NCBI RefSeq assembly: GCF_025685685.1
Contig: NZ_JAGSYH010000001.1
Span: 186,001-250,000 of the forward strand
From: Acidicapsa dinghuensis
GTDB taxonomy: Bacteria > Acidobacteriota > Terriglobia > Terriglobales > Acidobacteriaceae
Length of the DNA: 64,000 nt
Reading direction: 5' to 3'
The position numbers were made by a program, and so were the translations under genes. The notes under the pieces were generated by a model. The model saw nothing but the letters and a program-made list of their open reading frames with translations, was not told where the DNA came from and ran no database searches. Positions 37,014-45,450 of this stretch are shown in pieces (positions within the stretch are counted from its first letter, which is position 1; each line of letters begins with the position of its first letter).

Positions 37014-38408
37014 ATGCCCAAGGCCGTCGAGCGCATAGAGAGCCATATCTGGAGAAGGGAACTGGCCGAGCTCACAAAGCTCGCCGTTCCCGTCGTCCTG
37101 AGCGAACTCGGCTGGATGGCGCAAGGTGTCGTGGACACCATCATGGTAGGCCGCCTCGGTCCTGCGGCCATCGGTGCAGTTGCCGTGGGTAACGCCGTCT
37201 TCTACACCCCGTCGCTCTTCGGCGTCGGCCTGCAGCTCGGCCTCGACACTCTCGTTTCTCAGGCCCAGGGTCGTAAAGACTACGACGAATGCCATCGCTG
37301 GCTCGCCCAGGGCATCTATCTCGCTATCTTTATCACGCCGCCGCTCATGATCCTCGCAGCTTTGGCGAGCTTCGCCTTCGTCCGCGTCGGCATCACTCCC
37401 TCAGTAGCCATCCCCGGAGCAGCCTATCTCCGCGTTCTGGTATGGAGCCTCTTTCCGCTGCTGGTTTATTCCGCTGCCCGCCGATACCTGCAGGGCGTCG
37501 GCGAGGTACGCGTCATCACGCTCGTCTATGTCGCCGCCAACCTGCTCAACTGGGGAGGGAACTGGGTCCTCATCTACGGTCATTGGGGCTTTCCAGCCAT
37601 GGGTGTCCGAGGCTCGGCTCTCTCCACCGTCATCGCTCGCATTTCCATGGGCGTATTCCTCATGCTCTTCGCCTGGCGCTATGAGCGTAAGCGCGGCCAT
37701 CCGCTTTTCAAGCATTGGGCAAGACCACAAATTGATCGAATTAAACAGCTTTGCCGCTTAGGTTTACCAGCTGCAGGGCAGATTCTTCTTGAAGTAGGAG
37801 CGTGGAATACAGCCACTCTCTCTGCCGGTTGGCTTTCACCCGTTGCCGTAGCCACCCATCAGATCGCTATCAACTACGCAAGCATCACCTACATGGTCCC
37901 GCTCGGTATTTCTGCGGCAGCGGCGGTAAGCGTCGGCCATGCCATCGGTGCTGGAGACGAAGCCAAAGCTCGCCGCGCTGGCTGGTTTTGCCTTGGCCTC
38001 GGAACCGCATTCATGTTGTTAGCTGCGGTTGTCTTTGTTGTTGCGCCGAAACCGCTCATCGAGCTTTTCACCAACGACCCTCGAGTTCTCGCCGTCGGCC
38101 CCAGCCTGCTTTGGATCGCCGCCGCCTTCCAGATCTTCGATGGCATCCAGACCGTGTGCACCGGAGCCCTCCGGGGCCTGGGTGAAACCCGCACCCCCAT
38201 GATCGCCAATTTCATCGGTTACTGGATCCTTGGCCTGCCGCTCGGACTAATCCTCTGCTTTGTTCTCAAGTGGGGTATCTACGGCACCTGGATCGGGCTC
38301 ACCCTCGCGCTGATCATAATCTCACTGCTTCTCTTGCGCCGCTGGCGCCATTCATCATCTCGCTTGAATCTGGCCTCGGCCAGCTCGGAAGCCCTGGAAA
38401 CACTCTGA
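37014..38408 (+). CDS. MATE family efflux transporter (NorM-like)
   Basis: 464 residues with twelve predicted membrane segments. N-terminal half: ELTKLAVPVVLSELGWMAQGVVDTIMVGRLGPAAIGAVAVGNAVFY, the MATE signature with the Asp in VDT. Second half: GLPAAGQILLEVGAWNTATLSAGWL and VATHQIAINYASITYMVPLGISAAAAVSVGHAIGAGDE. It exports cationic drugs or metabolites in exchange for Na+ or H+. No regulator is adjacent. Convergent with the next gene, 2 bp apart. Confidence 0.93.
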   Translation: MPKAVERIESHIWRRELAELTKLAVPVVLSELGWMAQGVVDTIMVGRLGPAAIGAVAVGNAVFYTPSLFGVGLQLGLDTLVSQAQGRKDYDECHRWLAQGIYLAIFITPPLMILAALASFAFVRVGITPSVAIPGAAYLRVLVWSLFPLLVYSAARRYLQGVGEVRVITLVYVAANLLNWGGNWVLIYGHWGFPAMGVRGSALSTVIARISMGVFLMLFAWRYERKRGHPLFKHWARPQIDRIKQLCRLGLPAAGQILLEVGAWNTATLSAGWLSPVAVATHQIAINYASITYMVPLGISAAAAVSVGHAIGAGDEAKARRAGWFCLGLGTAFMLLAAVVFVVAPKPLIELFTNDPRVLAVGPSLLWIAAAFQIFDGIQTVCTGALRGLGETRTPMIANFIGYWILGLPLGLILCFVLKWGIYGTWIGLTLALIIISLLLLRRWRHSSSRLNLASASSEALETL

Positions 38409-38410
38409 AC

Positions 38411-38959
38411 TCAGCGCTGGCTGATCTTTCCAGCCACTACCTGCGCATTGAACTCCTGAGACCGCCCGCGCGGAACTGAAAGATAATTCCATTTTTCGCG
38501 CGCTAAATGCTTGGCTATAAAAACGATCTGTCCGCAGTGATACGGATAGTGCGCCAATTGTCGATTCACCGCTTGCATCACCGAATGCGCCTCGCTTCGG
38601 ATCATGACAGTACGGGCTAAATCGGCCTCCGTCAGCCCATTAAGCGCTTCAAACAGCGTCCCCCATCCCCGCTCCCATAGAGCCATCAACCCCTCCCGGT
38701 TAGCTGGAGGCACTTCGAATTCCGAGTCCCGGTCGCGCCACGGCTTCTCACCATCGGTTGTCAGGAAATCCGTCCACCGCGACAGCATGTTCCCAGCCAT
38801 GTGCTTTACGATGATCGCGATTGAATTTGATTCCTCGTCAAGCGCAACCGCAAGTTGCTCCTCCGATACCTGTGTCATCGCAGCTTCCGCAAGCTTCTTG
38901 TAGCGCTGAAAAACGCCGATCGCGTCCTCAAGAAACGAGGTCGTAAATTTCAATGTCAT
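38411..38959 (-). CDS. DUF1572 (DinB-like) protein
   Basis: 182 residues from ATG 38959; ATG 38986 gives nine more residues and is equally possible. DinB/YfiT-like four-helix fold with candidate metal-binding histidines: IIVKHMAGNMLSRWTDFLTTDGEKPWRDRDSEF and HYPYHCGQIVFIAKHLAREKW. This is the DUF1572 pattern. These proteins are linked to thiol-transferase chemistry in characterised DinB-like relatives; the function here is unknown. Confidence 0.85.
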   Translation of the reverse strand: MTLKFTTSFLEDAIGVFQRYKKLAEAAMTQVSEEQLAVALDEESNSIAIIVKHMAGNMLSRWTDFLTTDGEKPWRDRDSEFEVPPANREGLMALWERGWGTLFEALNGLTEADLARTVMIRSEAHSVMQAVNRQLAHYPYHCGQIVFIAKHLAREKWNYLSVPRGRSQEFNAQVVAGKISQR

Positions 38960-39070
38960 GCTCCCCACCTCCCCATGCAGCGGCATAGCGCTTAGATCGA
39001 ACAGACGCCGCAATGAACCTCAAATGGTAGCGAATCCTGGGAAGGGAAGCAGCATAATGCGGGAATTCAG

Positions 39071-39889
39071 CTAGCTCGCGGCATGCATCAGATCGTCTTC
39101 AGCCTGGTGCAGAGATACGTCGGCGGACAACTCTTTGAACTTCGTCTTCACGTCGTCTTCGTTCTCAGAAATGCTCTTGAAAAGCAGGGCCCGCCCTTGA
39201 ATATGAACATGCGTCTCGGTAATCTGCCATTCGTTCCCGCCGGTTTTGCGCCGCTCAACATCAAACGTCCCTCCGGCCTTCAGGCCGCCCAGGAGTCCGC
39301 CAAGAAACTTCACATCACGAATCATCTTGCCTTTCAGGCTCACGATGCGGTGTTCAGCCATATCCACCACCATGTCGCCCTCCATCGCTGCAAAAACTCG
39401 CGATTCCCAGTCCGGAGGATGGAACTGGGGATTCGGTTTGAAATGCAGCGTAATATTCCCATCCGCCTCGTCAGTCTTGGTCCAGACAAAAGCTTGCGGC
39501 AGCAACTTCAGCAACTCCGTAGCCTGTGCGTCATCATGCTGCTCATTCTTGCGCTGCTTGGCGACCTGATCTGGGTCTTGCGAAAAGCTGTCCATTGACT
39601 TGCGCTGCTGGGTCTCGGGCACCTTCTGGCCGTTCTGTTCGACAACCCGCTTGAGATTTCCGTGAGCCGTCTCGGCCACCCATTGAGAAACCGCCTTGTC
39701 GGGCTTTTTATCCACTTCAAAGTAAAGCCAGTGTGTGTGATCGTTCCGGTCCGCGGTCAACTCGGTGGCAACAGCCTGTTGTACGATCGTGTGCGAATTT
39801 CCTTCATCCCCCATCGCCTGCCCCGTACGGGGCACACCTGACAAGCAGAGGATGCCCAACACGCAGTGGAGATAAGGTCGACCAGGCAT
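39071..39889 (-). CDS. secreted protein of unknown function
   Basis: 272 residues from ATG 39889 (the frame also has a GTG/ATG at 39904). Signal peptide-like start (RPYLHCVLGILCLSGVPRTGQA). Mature part: TADRNDHTHWLYFEVDKKPDKAVSQWVAETAHGNLKRV, a Gln/Lys-rich helical segment, then ITLHFKPNPQFHPPDWESRVFAAMEGDMVVDMAEHRIVSLKGKMIRDVKFLGGLLGG and GGTFDVERRKTGGNEWQITETHVHIQGRALLFKSI. The second half looks like LolA/LolB- or OstA-like lipoprotein-carrier beta-sheets, but that is only a visual impression. Recurrent in Acidobacteriota to my knowledge, without assigned role. Confidence 0.7.
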   Translation of the reverse strand: MPGRPYLHCVLGILCLSGVPRTGQAMGDEGNSHTIVQQAVATELTADRNDHTHWLYFEVDKKPDKAVSQWVAETAHGNLKRVVEQNGQKVPETQQRKSMDSFSQDPDQVAKQRKNEQHDDAQATELLKLLPQAFVWTKTDEADGNITLHFKPNPQFHPPDWESRVFAAMEGDMVVDMAEHRIVSLKGKMIRDVKFLGGLLGGLKAGGTFDVERRKTGGNEWQITETHVHIQGRALLFKSISENEDDVKTKFKELSADVSLHQAEDDLMHAAS

Positions 39890-39904
39890 CAAATTTTTAA
39901 CCAC

Positions 39905-40248
39905 CTCTGTAGCTTTTGAACAACCCCGCTATTCGTGAGATGCAGGTGCCAGATAACAGTGAAATGATTCGTGTTCTGATTTAGACAGCCTGATATCACA
40001 GAACTTAATGGATCGAGACAATAGCCAATTGAGAGCCTGTTCTTCTGTTTTAACGTGTTCGAAACAACGGCACGGGCGGCTGTCAAGAACTCCTCAGCGA
40101 GAGTACTTTGGGCTCCTTGTGCTTTGAAGCTCCGCACGATAAAGTCGAAGATGTAGTTCTTTAATTCTTAAATGCGTCCTAAATGGATTTGGAGGCAGAT
40201 TTGATGCTCCCGAAAAAGGGCTTAAGCAGGTTGAGGAGGAGCTCCTGA
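39905..40248. other. intergenic, no supported gene
   Basis: 344 bp. An 82-codon minus-strand frame (39889-40137) overlaps the start of the previous gene and is not recognisable. The right end holds AGGAGGAG before the acyltransferase start. Confidence 0.45.
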
Positions 40249-41397
40249 ATGCGTATTAGGGAGCTCGATGGATTGCGCGGAATTGCTGTGCTGGCTGTTC
40301 TACTCAATCATTACCTTCCCTGGGCGCCTATTACCGGATCCAATTACGGTTGGCTAGGTGTCGATTTATTCTTCATTTTGTCGGGTTTCTTGATCACCAG
40401 CATATTGCTTGATCTACGATCCAAGCCACATTATTTCAGAGTCTTCTACAGTAGGCGCGCACTTCGTATCTTTCCTCCATATTTGATCGGTCTGGCGATC
40501 TATATCACTTACAGCATGATTTCAGGGTTGCATGGAACCTGGGACCTCTGGCTGCAATATGTCTTCTATTACACCAGCCTGTTTCTTGGGCAGCCTAAAG
40601 CCTTAATGGCCGTGCCGCCTGTCATTCCGAGAGCTGTCGGTGCCGGCCTCGCTGTTTTGTGGACGTTGTCTGTCGAAGAGATCTTCTACACGATCTGGGC
40701 GCCGATCGTGCGTTATTTGAGAAAACCGGGCCTGATGCTGACGATAGCCCTGATGATCCTGTTGCCGCCGTTCTTGCGGTGGCATTTTCACACGCCAAAA
40801 TTTCCAGAGATCTTTACCTTCTACTGCCGAATGGACGGATTGGCTTATGGGGCAGTAGTTGCTTTTCTTGTCCGGCTGCGCAATCGCAATCTTAAAGACT
40901 GGGGAGCAAAAGACGCATTCTTCAACTGGGCGGCTCTGATTATCCCGGCAATCAGCGTCATATATTGGGTCGCTTTGCATGGAAACCAGTCTTCGGCCTG
41001 GATAACATCTCCGGGGTTGGTTCTGGCCGACGTCTCTTTTGCGTTGATTACCTTTTACCTCATTCGCTTCGCTGGAAGTGATCGCCTGTCAGTTAGGACT
41101 TTTCGAATGAGCTGGCTAAGATCGGTTGGCATGGTGAGTTATAGTCTCTATTTATTCAATTATCCGGTACGATTCCTCACCGCCGATTGGGTAGCTACTC
41201 TGCATCTATCTACCCGATTCGCAGCCGTGTTAGCGGTTGTAATCGGCATTCCCATCAGTTTAGCGATCGCATACGGCCTTTGGTATGGTGTCGAGCGACA
41301 TATTCTTCGCATGAAGGACAAGATTGTCCCGGCAGGTACTTCTCATGCCCAAATGCGTACTGGAACGGCTCTCATGGATGAGGTCACGACGGCATGA
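40249..41397 (+). CDS. acyltransferase family 3 (OafA/NodX-like) membrane protein
   Basis: 382 residues with about ten membrane segments. The N-terminus RELDGLRGIAVLAVLLNHYLPW contains the conserved catalytic His, and GVDLFFILSGFLITSILLD and FYSRRALRIFPPYLIGL follow; WTLSVEEIFYTIWAPI is the second family motif. Such proteins O-acetylate or O-acylate sugars on lipopolysaccharide, exopolysaccharide or antibiotics from cytoplasmic acyl-CoA. A glycosyltransferase gene overlaps by 4 bp (ATGA), so the pair is one operon acting on the same glycan. Confidence 0.92.
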   Translation: MRIRELDGLRGIAVLAVLLNHYLPWAPITGSNYGWLGVDLFFILSGFLITSILLDLRSKPHYFRVFYSRRALRIFPPYLIGLAIYITYSMISGLHGTWDLWLQYVFYYTSLFLGQPKALMAVPPVIPRAVGAGLAVLWTLSVEEIFYTIWAPIVRYLRKPGLMLTIALMILLPPFLRWHFHTPKFPEIFTFYCRMDGLAYGAVVAFLVRLRNRNLKDWGAKDAFFNWAALIIPAISVIYWVALHGNQSSAWITSPGLVLADVSFALITFYLIRFAGSDRLSVRTFRMSWLRSVGMVSYSLYLFNYPVRFLTADWVATLHLSTRFAAVLAVVIGIPISLAIAYGLWYGVERHILRMKDKIVPAGTSHAQMRTGTALMDEVTTA

Positions 41398-42356
41398 ACA
41401 TTCCAGCGGTCTCGATCGTGATTCCAACCCGCGGACGCCCTGACTCACTGCTACGTTGTGTCGAGCGCCTCGATGCAAGCGCAGATTACGAAATCATCAT
41501 CAGTGACGATGGTGACGCCGATGAAACCCGCCGAGTGATCGATGGCGTCGGCTTCAAGGCGGCCGTCGTTCAGGGGCCTAAAAAGGGACCTGCCGCTAAT
41601 CGCAACTTCGGTGCAGCACATGCGGTTGGAGAACTGCTTATCTTTTTGGATGACGATTGTATTCCGGACGCGGGTCTGATCGACAGCTACCTGGCCGCGT
41701 CCTTTAGGACCCCGGAAGTATCTGTATTTGAAGGCAGAATTTCCGCGACTGGACGGATGCGCGGCTTCGCAGATGTCGTACCCGAGAACGAGGACGGCGG
41801 CCATCTTTGGTCTTGTAATTTTGCAATCCGCCGCAGCCTGTTCAACGAAATCGGGGGATTCGACGAGCGATTTCGATTTGCTGCAAACGAAGATATGGAT
41901 CTGTATTTGAGGGCCTTGAAATTCTCTCCGGTCATGTTTCTTCGCGACGCCCGGGTTTATCACCCTTGGGAGCGTAGAGCCGGCGCGAAGCCACTGCGAC
42001 ATAAAGGGTTTTCCACCCTGCTGTTCATGAACATTTATCCGGAGGGAACGCACCTTTATCGTTCATTTCGCTTGCTGCAAGTCGCTGCCCGAACTGTGGT
42101 TTACGGTGTACCGCAGCATATACGAGAAAGGGCACTGGCCGATCCCGTTCATTTATTTAGAAGAATCGGCTACGACCTCAAATTGGCCGCAATCGTGTTG
42201 TTCTGGAATTGGAGACGAACGATTGCACCAATTCTTTTTCAACCGTGCTGTGAAACTTGCCATGAAATGATGCGAGATGTTGCAGAACCGCAGCAGGAAT
42301 GGACAACTACAAGCAAAGCGGGCTTGGGTGGTGGATTATTAGATCATGTCCGATAA
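41394..42356 (+). CDS. glycosyltransferase family 2
   Basis: 320 residues. GT-A fold: AVSIVIPTRGRPDSLLRCVERL, IIISDDGDADETRRV, GPAANRNFGAAHAVGELLIFLDDDCIPDAGLI (metal-binding DDD), WSCNFAIRRSLFNEIGGFDERF and ANEDMDLYLRALK (catalytic ED region). A hydrophobic C-terminal part suggests membrane association. Coupled by a 4-bp overlap to the acyltransferase, so it probably builds the glycan that the acyltransferase decorates. Sugar donor unknown. Confidence 0.92.
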   Translation: MNIPAVSIVIPTRGRPDSLLRCVERLDASADYEIIISDDGDADETRRVIDGVGFKAAVVQGPKKGPAANRNFGAAHAVGELLIFLDDDCIPDAGLIDSYLAASFRTPEVSVFEGRISATGRMRGFADVVPENEDGGHLWSCNFAIRRSLFNEIGGFDERFRFAANEDMDLYLRALKFSPVMFLRDARVYHPWERRAGAKPLRHKGFSTLLFMNIYPEGTHLYRSFRLLQVAARTVVYGVPQHIRERALADPVHLFRRIGYDLKLAAIVLFWNWRRTIAPILFQPCCETCHEMMRDVAEPQQEWTTTSKAGLGGGLLDHVR

Positions 42357-42466
42357 CAGATATTCTGTAAACCAAACATCGATATAAAAGCGCCTTCGCC
42401 TAACCCCCTATTCCTTCTATCTCTTCCCTTGTGTTCCTTCACTCATGAGGTGAAAAAACACACAGC

Positions 42467-42955
42467 TCACATCTTGTAGCGTCCGAGGTCTTCGTCATTG
42501 AGTCCCTCAAGCCATTTGCGCAGGTCCTCGTTGCTGGGGCCTTCCATGGATGACGGCGGAGTCAATCTCGCTGCTGCCAACACCTGCTCCGAGACATAAA
42601 TCGGACAATCTGCCCGCAGCGCCAGTGCGATTGCATCGGAAGGTCGTGCGTCCACGGTGACTACCTCGCCGTTCTGAGTCAACCACAGAACAGCGTAAAA
42701 TGTATCATCTCTAAGCTCTGTAATAACAACACGATCCAGGTGGGCATTCAAGTTTTGTATTAGATTTCGCGCCAGATCATGGGTCATTGGTCGAGGACCG
42801 ACCTCTTTATTGATCTCCACTGCGATCGCGTTCACCTCATAGATGCCGACCCAGATCGGCATCACAGCATCCGAGGTCACATCCTTCAGCACCACGATGG
42901 GCATATTCGTATTCGGATCCATCATCCACCCGCGTACCCGAACTTCCACGTCCAT
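42467..42955 (-). CDS. bifunctional nuclease family protein (DUF151)
   Basis: 162 residues. MDVEVRVRGWMMDPNTNMPIVVLKDV, then MPIWVGIYEVNAIAVEINKEVGPRPMTHDLARNLI, VVITELRDDTFYAVLWL and VDARPSDAIALALRADCPIYVSEQVL form the complete DUF151 signature. Plant members have RNase/DNase activity, and bacterial ones are poorly characterised. It lies 10 bp after miaB on the same strand, an arrangement common in this phylum and suggestive of a shared RNA-related role. Confidence 0.92.
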   Translation of the reverse strand: MDVEVRVRGWMMDPNTNMPIVVLKDVTSDAVMPIWVGIYEVNAIAVEINKEVGPRPMTHDLARNLIQNLNAHLDRVVITELRDDTFYAVLWLTQNGEVVTVDARPSDAIALALRADCPIYVSEQVLAAARLTPPSSMEGPSNEDLRKWLEGLNDEDLGRYKM

Positions 42956-42965
42956 GCCACACCTC

Positions 42966-44285
42966 CTATACCGCTTCTCCCGCCAGGCTATTGGGAAAGG
43001 TCTTGGTTACTTTCACCCGGGCATAGCTGCCAGGCGCTGGCGCAATCGGTGAAGCCGTCGTGAAGTTTACCGGCTTATTCTGCGAACTGCGCCCAGTCAC
43101 CTGCCCTCGCGTCGGATTCATTCCCTCAACCATCACTTCAAGGGTTTCCCCTAAGTGTTTGTCATAATTTACTCTCTGAATCTCGCGCTGCCGATCCAAC
43201 AGTACCTGAAGCCGCAGCGATTTTTCCGCCTCCGAAATCGAATCGATCATCACCAGCGCCGGAGTATTAGGCCGTGGCGAATACTTGAAGCCGAAGACTC
43301 CGTCGTATTGAACCTCGTTGAGCAATTCGACGGTCTCCTCAAACTCCGCTGGCGTCTCTCCTGGAAACCCGACGATGATGTCCGTCGTAATCGAAATCTT
43401 CCGCCGCGCTGACTTCATCCATGCGATCCGCTCCAGATACCAATCCCGCGTATACTCCCGTGCCATCGCCCGCAGCACGCGCGAGGAGCCGGACTGCACC
43501 GGCAGATGCACGTGATCGCACAGCGTATCGTAAGCGTCGATTGCCTCGACAATATCCTTGGTAAAGTCCCGCGGATGACTGGTCGTAAACCGCACCCGCC
43601 GGATACCCGGAACCTGCCCAACCGCGGCCAGCAGCTCGGCAAAGCTGAGCTTGCCGCTCGAGTCTTTGTAGCTGTTTACGTTTTGGCCCAGCAATTGGAT
43701 CTCGGTATACCCAAGGTCCGCTATCCGCTTTGCCTCTTCCAGAACCGAGTCCGATCCCCTGCTGCGTTCCTTGCCGCGCGTATACGGAACCACGCAGTAA
43801 GCGCAGAACTTGTCGCAACCTTCAATGATGGTAATGTATCCCCGATACGGATTCTGCCGCGAAGTGAACTCCGTCTCAAACGTCTCGTCCGTCTGCCGGT
43901 CATCCAGACCAGTAATCCGAGACTCCCCTGCTTCCAGCCGCGCAATCATCTCCGGCAGCTTGCGATACGAGGCCGAGCCTGCCACGAGCGAGACATAGGG
44001 TGCCTTTTCGAAGATGCGCTCGCCCTCTTGCTGCGCCACGCAGCCGATCACAGCAAAGCGTTTGCCTGATTTGTAAAACTTCTTGTAATCGTTCAGCCGA
44101 TGAAAGACCTTCTGCTCCGCCTTATCGCGGATCGAACAGGTGTTGTACACCAGCAGGTCAGCCTCAGCTTCATCCTGCACCTGGGCATATCCTTGCTGCT
44201 CCAGCGTTCCGATCACTTTTTCGGAATCGTGCGCATTCATCTGGCAGCCGAAGGTCTCGATATAGAAAGTTTTTCCGGTCGCCAT
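42966..44285 (-). CDS. miaB: tRNA-2-methylthio-N6-dimethylallyladenosine synthase
   Basis: 439 residues from ATG 44285 (the open frame extends 16 codons upstream). Radical-SAM methylthiotransferase that adds the 2-methylthio group to i6A37 of tRNA. N-terminal MTTase domain: FYIETFGCQMNAHDSEKV, YNTCSIRDKAEQK and IGCVAQQEG provide the auxiliary cluster cysteines. The radical-SAM cysteines are in GCDKFCAYCVVPYTRGKE. The C-terminal TRAM domain includes EVMVEGMNPTRGQVTGRSSQNKPVNF. Size and N-terminus match MiaB rather than MtaB or RimO. Confidence 0.95.
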   Translation of the reverse strand: MATGKTFYIETFGCQMNAHDSEKVIGTLEQQGYAQVQDEAEADLLVYNTCSIRDKAEQKVFHRLNDYKKFYKSGKRFAVIGCVAQQEGERIFEKAPYVSLVAGSASYRKLPEMIARLEAGESRITGLDDRQTDETFETEFTSRQNPYRGYITIIEGCDKFCAYCVVPYTRGKERSRGSDSVLEEAKRIADLGYTEIQLLGQNVNSYKDSSGKLSFAELLAAVGQVPGIRRVRFTTSHPRDFTKDIVEAIDAYDTLCDHVHLPVQSGSSRVLRAMAREYTRDWYLERIAWMKSARRKISITTDIIVGFPGETPAEFEETVELLNEVQYDGVFGFKYSPRPNTPALVMIDSISEAEKSLRLQVLLDRQREIQRVNYDKHLGETLEVMVEGMNPTRGQVTGRSSQNKPVNFTTASPIAPAPGSYARVKVTKTFPNSLAGEAV

Positions 44286-44379
44286 AGTTCTCAAGTATAC
44301 CGCCGTCGAGCATATCCGTTGTCCAAGGGCCACATCTCTTATTCTTGTCCTGTACCAGTCCTAACTAGGGAAACAACCC

Positions 44380-45450
44380 ATGCAGAACCAGATTCTCGAA
44401 CTGCTCTCCGCGCGGCGAGGACATTTCCTGTTCGAGTCAGGACATCACGGCAGCCTCTGGCTCTATCTCGAACTGCTTTGCTTGCAACCGGCACGCATTC
44501 GCCCCCTGGCCCAAGCCCTTGCCGCACGACTCGCCAATTTGGAGTTCGACTACATTTGTGGTCCGTTCGTTGAAGGTGCGTTTATCGCGCTGACGATCGC
44601 CGAGGAGTTGGGCAAGGAATTCCTCTACACAGAGCGGCACGCACAGCCATCCGCGGACGGGCTATTTCCAGCGGGCCATCACCTTCCTGATCAGTTACGC
44701 GCGCGCGTCCGAAATAAACGAATTGCGATCATCAACGATGTCACCAACGCCGGTTCTGCGGTTCGCGGAACATACAACCATCTTGAATCCTGTGGCTCTC
44801 AAGTCATTGCGATTGGTTCCCTTGTGGTGCTGGGCTCTGCAGCGTCCGACTTCGCCGCCTCCAAAGGCATTCCTCTCGAAACTCTCGCAGCGATCCCCAA
44901 CGACATCTGGCCCCATCGTCCTGTCCCTACTGCGCTTCCGGTGCCGCGCTGGAAGATCCGGGCGGATTTCGCGAAGCTCTTAGCTGAGCCAGTTGCAATC
45001 AATGCGCTACTGTTGCGGCAGCGGCATATCCGTCCTCAGATAAGCAATCAACGCCCGCATCTGCTCCTCAGTAAATCTCCCGGCAAAGCTAGGCATCTTC
45101 CCTTTTCCCGCCAGCACGGTTTGTGCCACACTCTGATCCGTCGCAACCGCCCGGCTCGGCATTTTCCCCTTGCGCATCACTCCTTGCAGCTTCGGCGGAG
45201 GAGGTTTCAGCCCCAGATCATTATCCTCATGACAATGCGCGCATCGCACCACATAGAGATGCTGCCCTTCCGCCTGCTCCGGCGTGAGTTCAGGCTGTCT
45301 GCGGCAACCCACCGCAACAAGTACAAAGGCAGCAAAGATCGAGAGTCCTGCTGCCCGTCTCCAACGCAATTCCCTTCCCGTATGGAAAAACCCCAAGGCT
45401 CAAGCTTCCTTTTTTGTGTCAGCAAACTTACTTTGCGTCAGCAAACTTAG
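44380..45450 (+). CDS. orotate-phosphoribosyltransferase-like protein, 3' end overlapping antisense cytochrome c
   Basis: The frame is open for 356 codons but only about the first 205-215 look like protein of this family: RRGHFLFESGHHGSLWLYLEL, YICGPFVEGAFIALTIAEELGKEFLYTER, and the PRPP loop IAIINDVTNAGSAVRGTYNHLES (about residues 115-137). The residues after about 45005 are Arg/His/Gln/Ser-rich and are the mirror image of the cytochrome c gene on the other strand. So either the protein carries a low-complexity extension or its true stop was lost; a +1 frame would stop at TAA near 45046. It probably transfers phosphoribose to a pyrimidine-like base; no pyr gene is adjacent. Confidence 0.7.
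   Translation: MQNQILELLSARRGHFLFESGHHGSLWLYLELLCLQPARIRPLAQALAARLANLEFDYICGPFVEGAFIALTIAEELGKEFLYTERHAQPSADGLFPAGHHLPDQLRARVRNKRIAIINDVTNAGSAVRGTYNHLESCGSQVIAIGSLVVLGSAASDFAASKGIPLETLAAIPNDIWPHRPVPTALPVPRWKIRADFAKLLAEPVAINALLLRQRHIRPQISNQRPHLLLSKSPGKARHLPFSRQHGLCHTLIRRNRPARHFPLAHHSLQLRRRRFQPQIIILMTMRASHHIEMLPFRLLRREFRLSAATHRNKYKGSKDRESCCPSPTQFPSRMEKPQGSSFLFCVSKLTLRQQT
45007..45396 (-). CDS. c-type cytochrome, membrane-attached
   Basis: 129 residues. The N-terminus (RRAAGLSIFAAFVLVAVGCRR) is a signal sequence with a possible lipidation Cys31. One heme site CAHCH (52-56) and an axial Met in LAGKGKMPSFAGRFTEEQMRALIAYLRT complete a class I cytochrome c. It is an electron carrier on the periplasmic side. 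The whole gene lies antisense inside the open 3' part of the phosphoribosyltransferase frame, but its own family features are complete, so this strand is real. Confidence 0.9.
   Translation of the reverse strand: MGFFHTGRELRWRRAAGLSIFAAFVLVAVGCRRQPELTPEQAEGQHLYVVRCAHCHEDNDLGLKPPPPKLQGVMRKGKMPSRAVATDQSVAQTVLAGKGKMPSFAGRFTEEQMRALIAYLRTDMPLPQQ

Noticed and set aside
39889-40137. 82-codon minus-strand frame upstream of the secreted protein
   Set aside because: It overlaps the signal-peptide start of the neighbouring gene and has no family resemblance.
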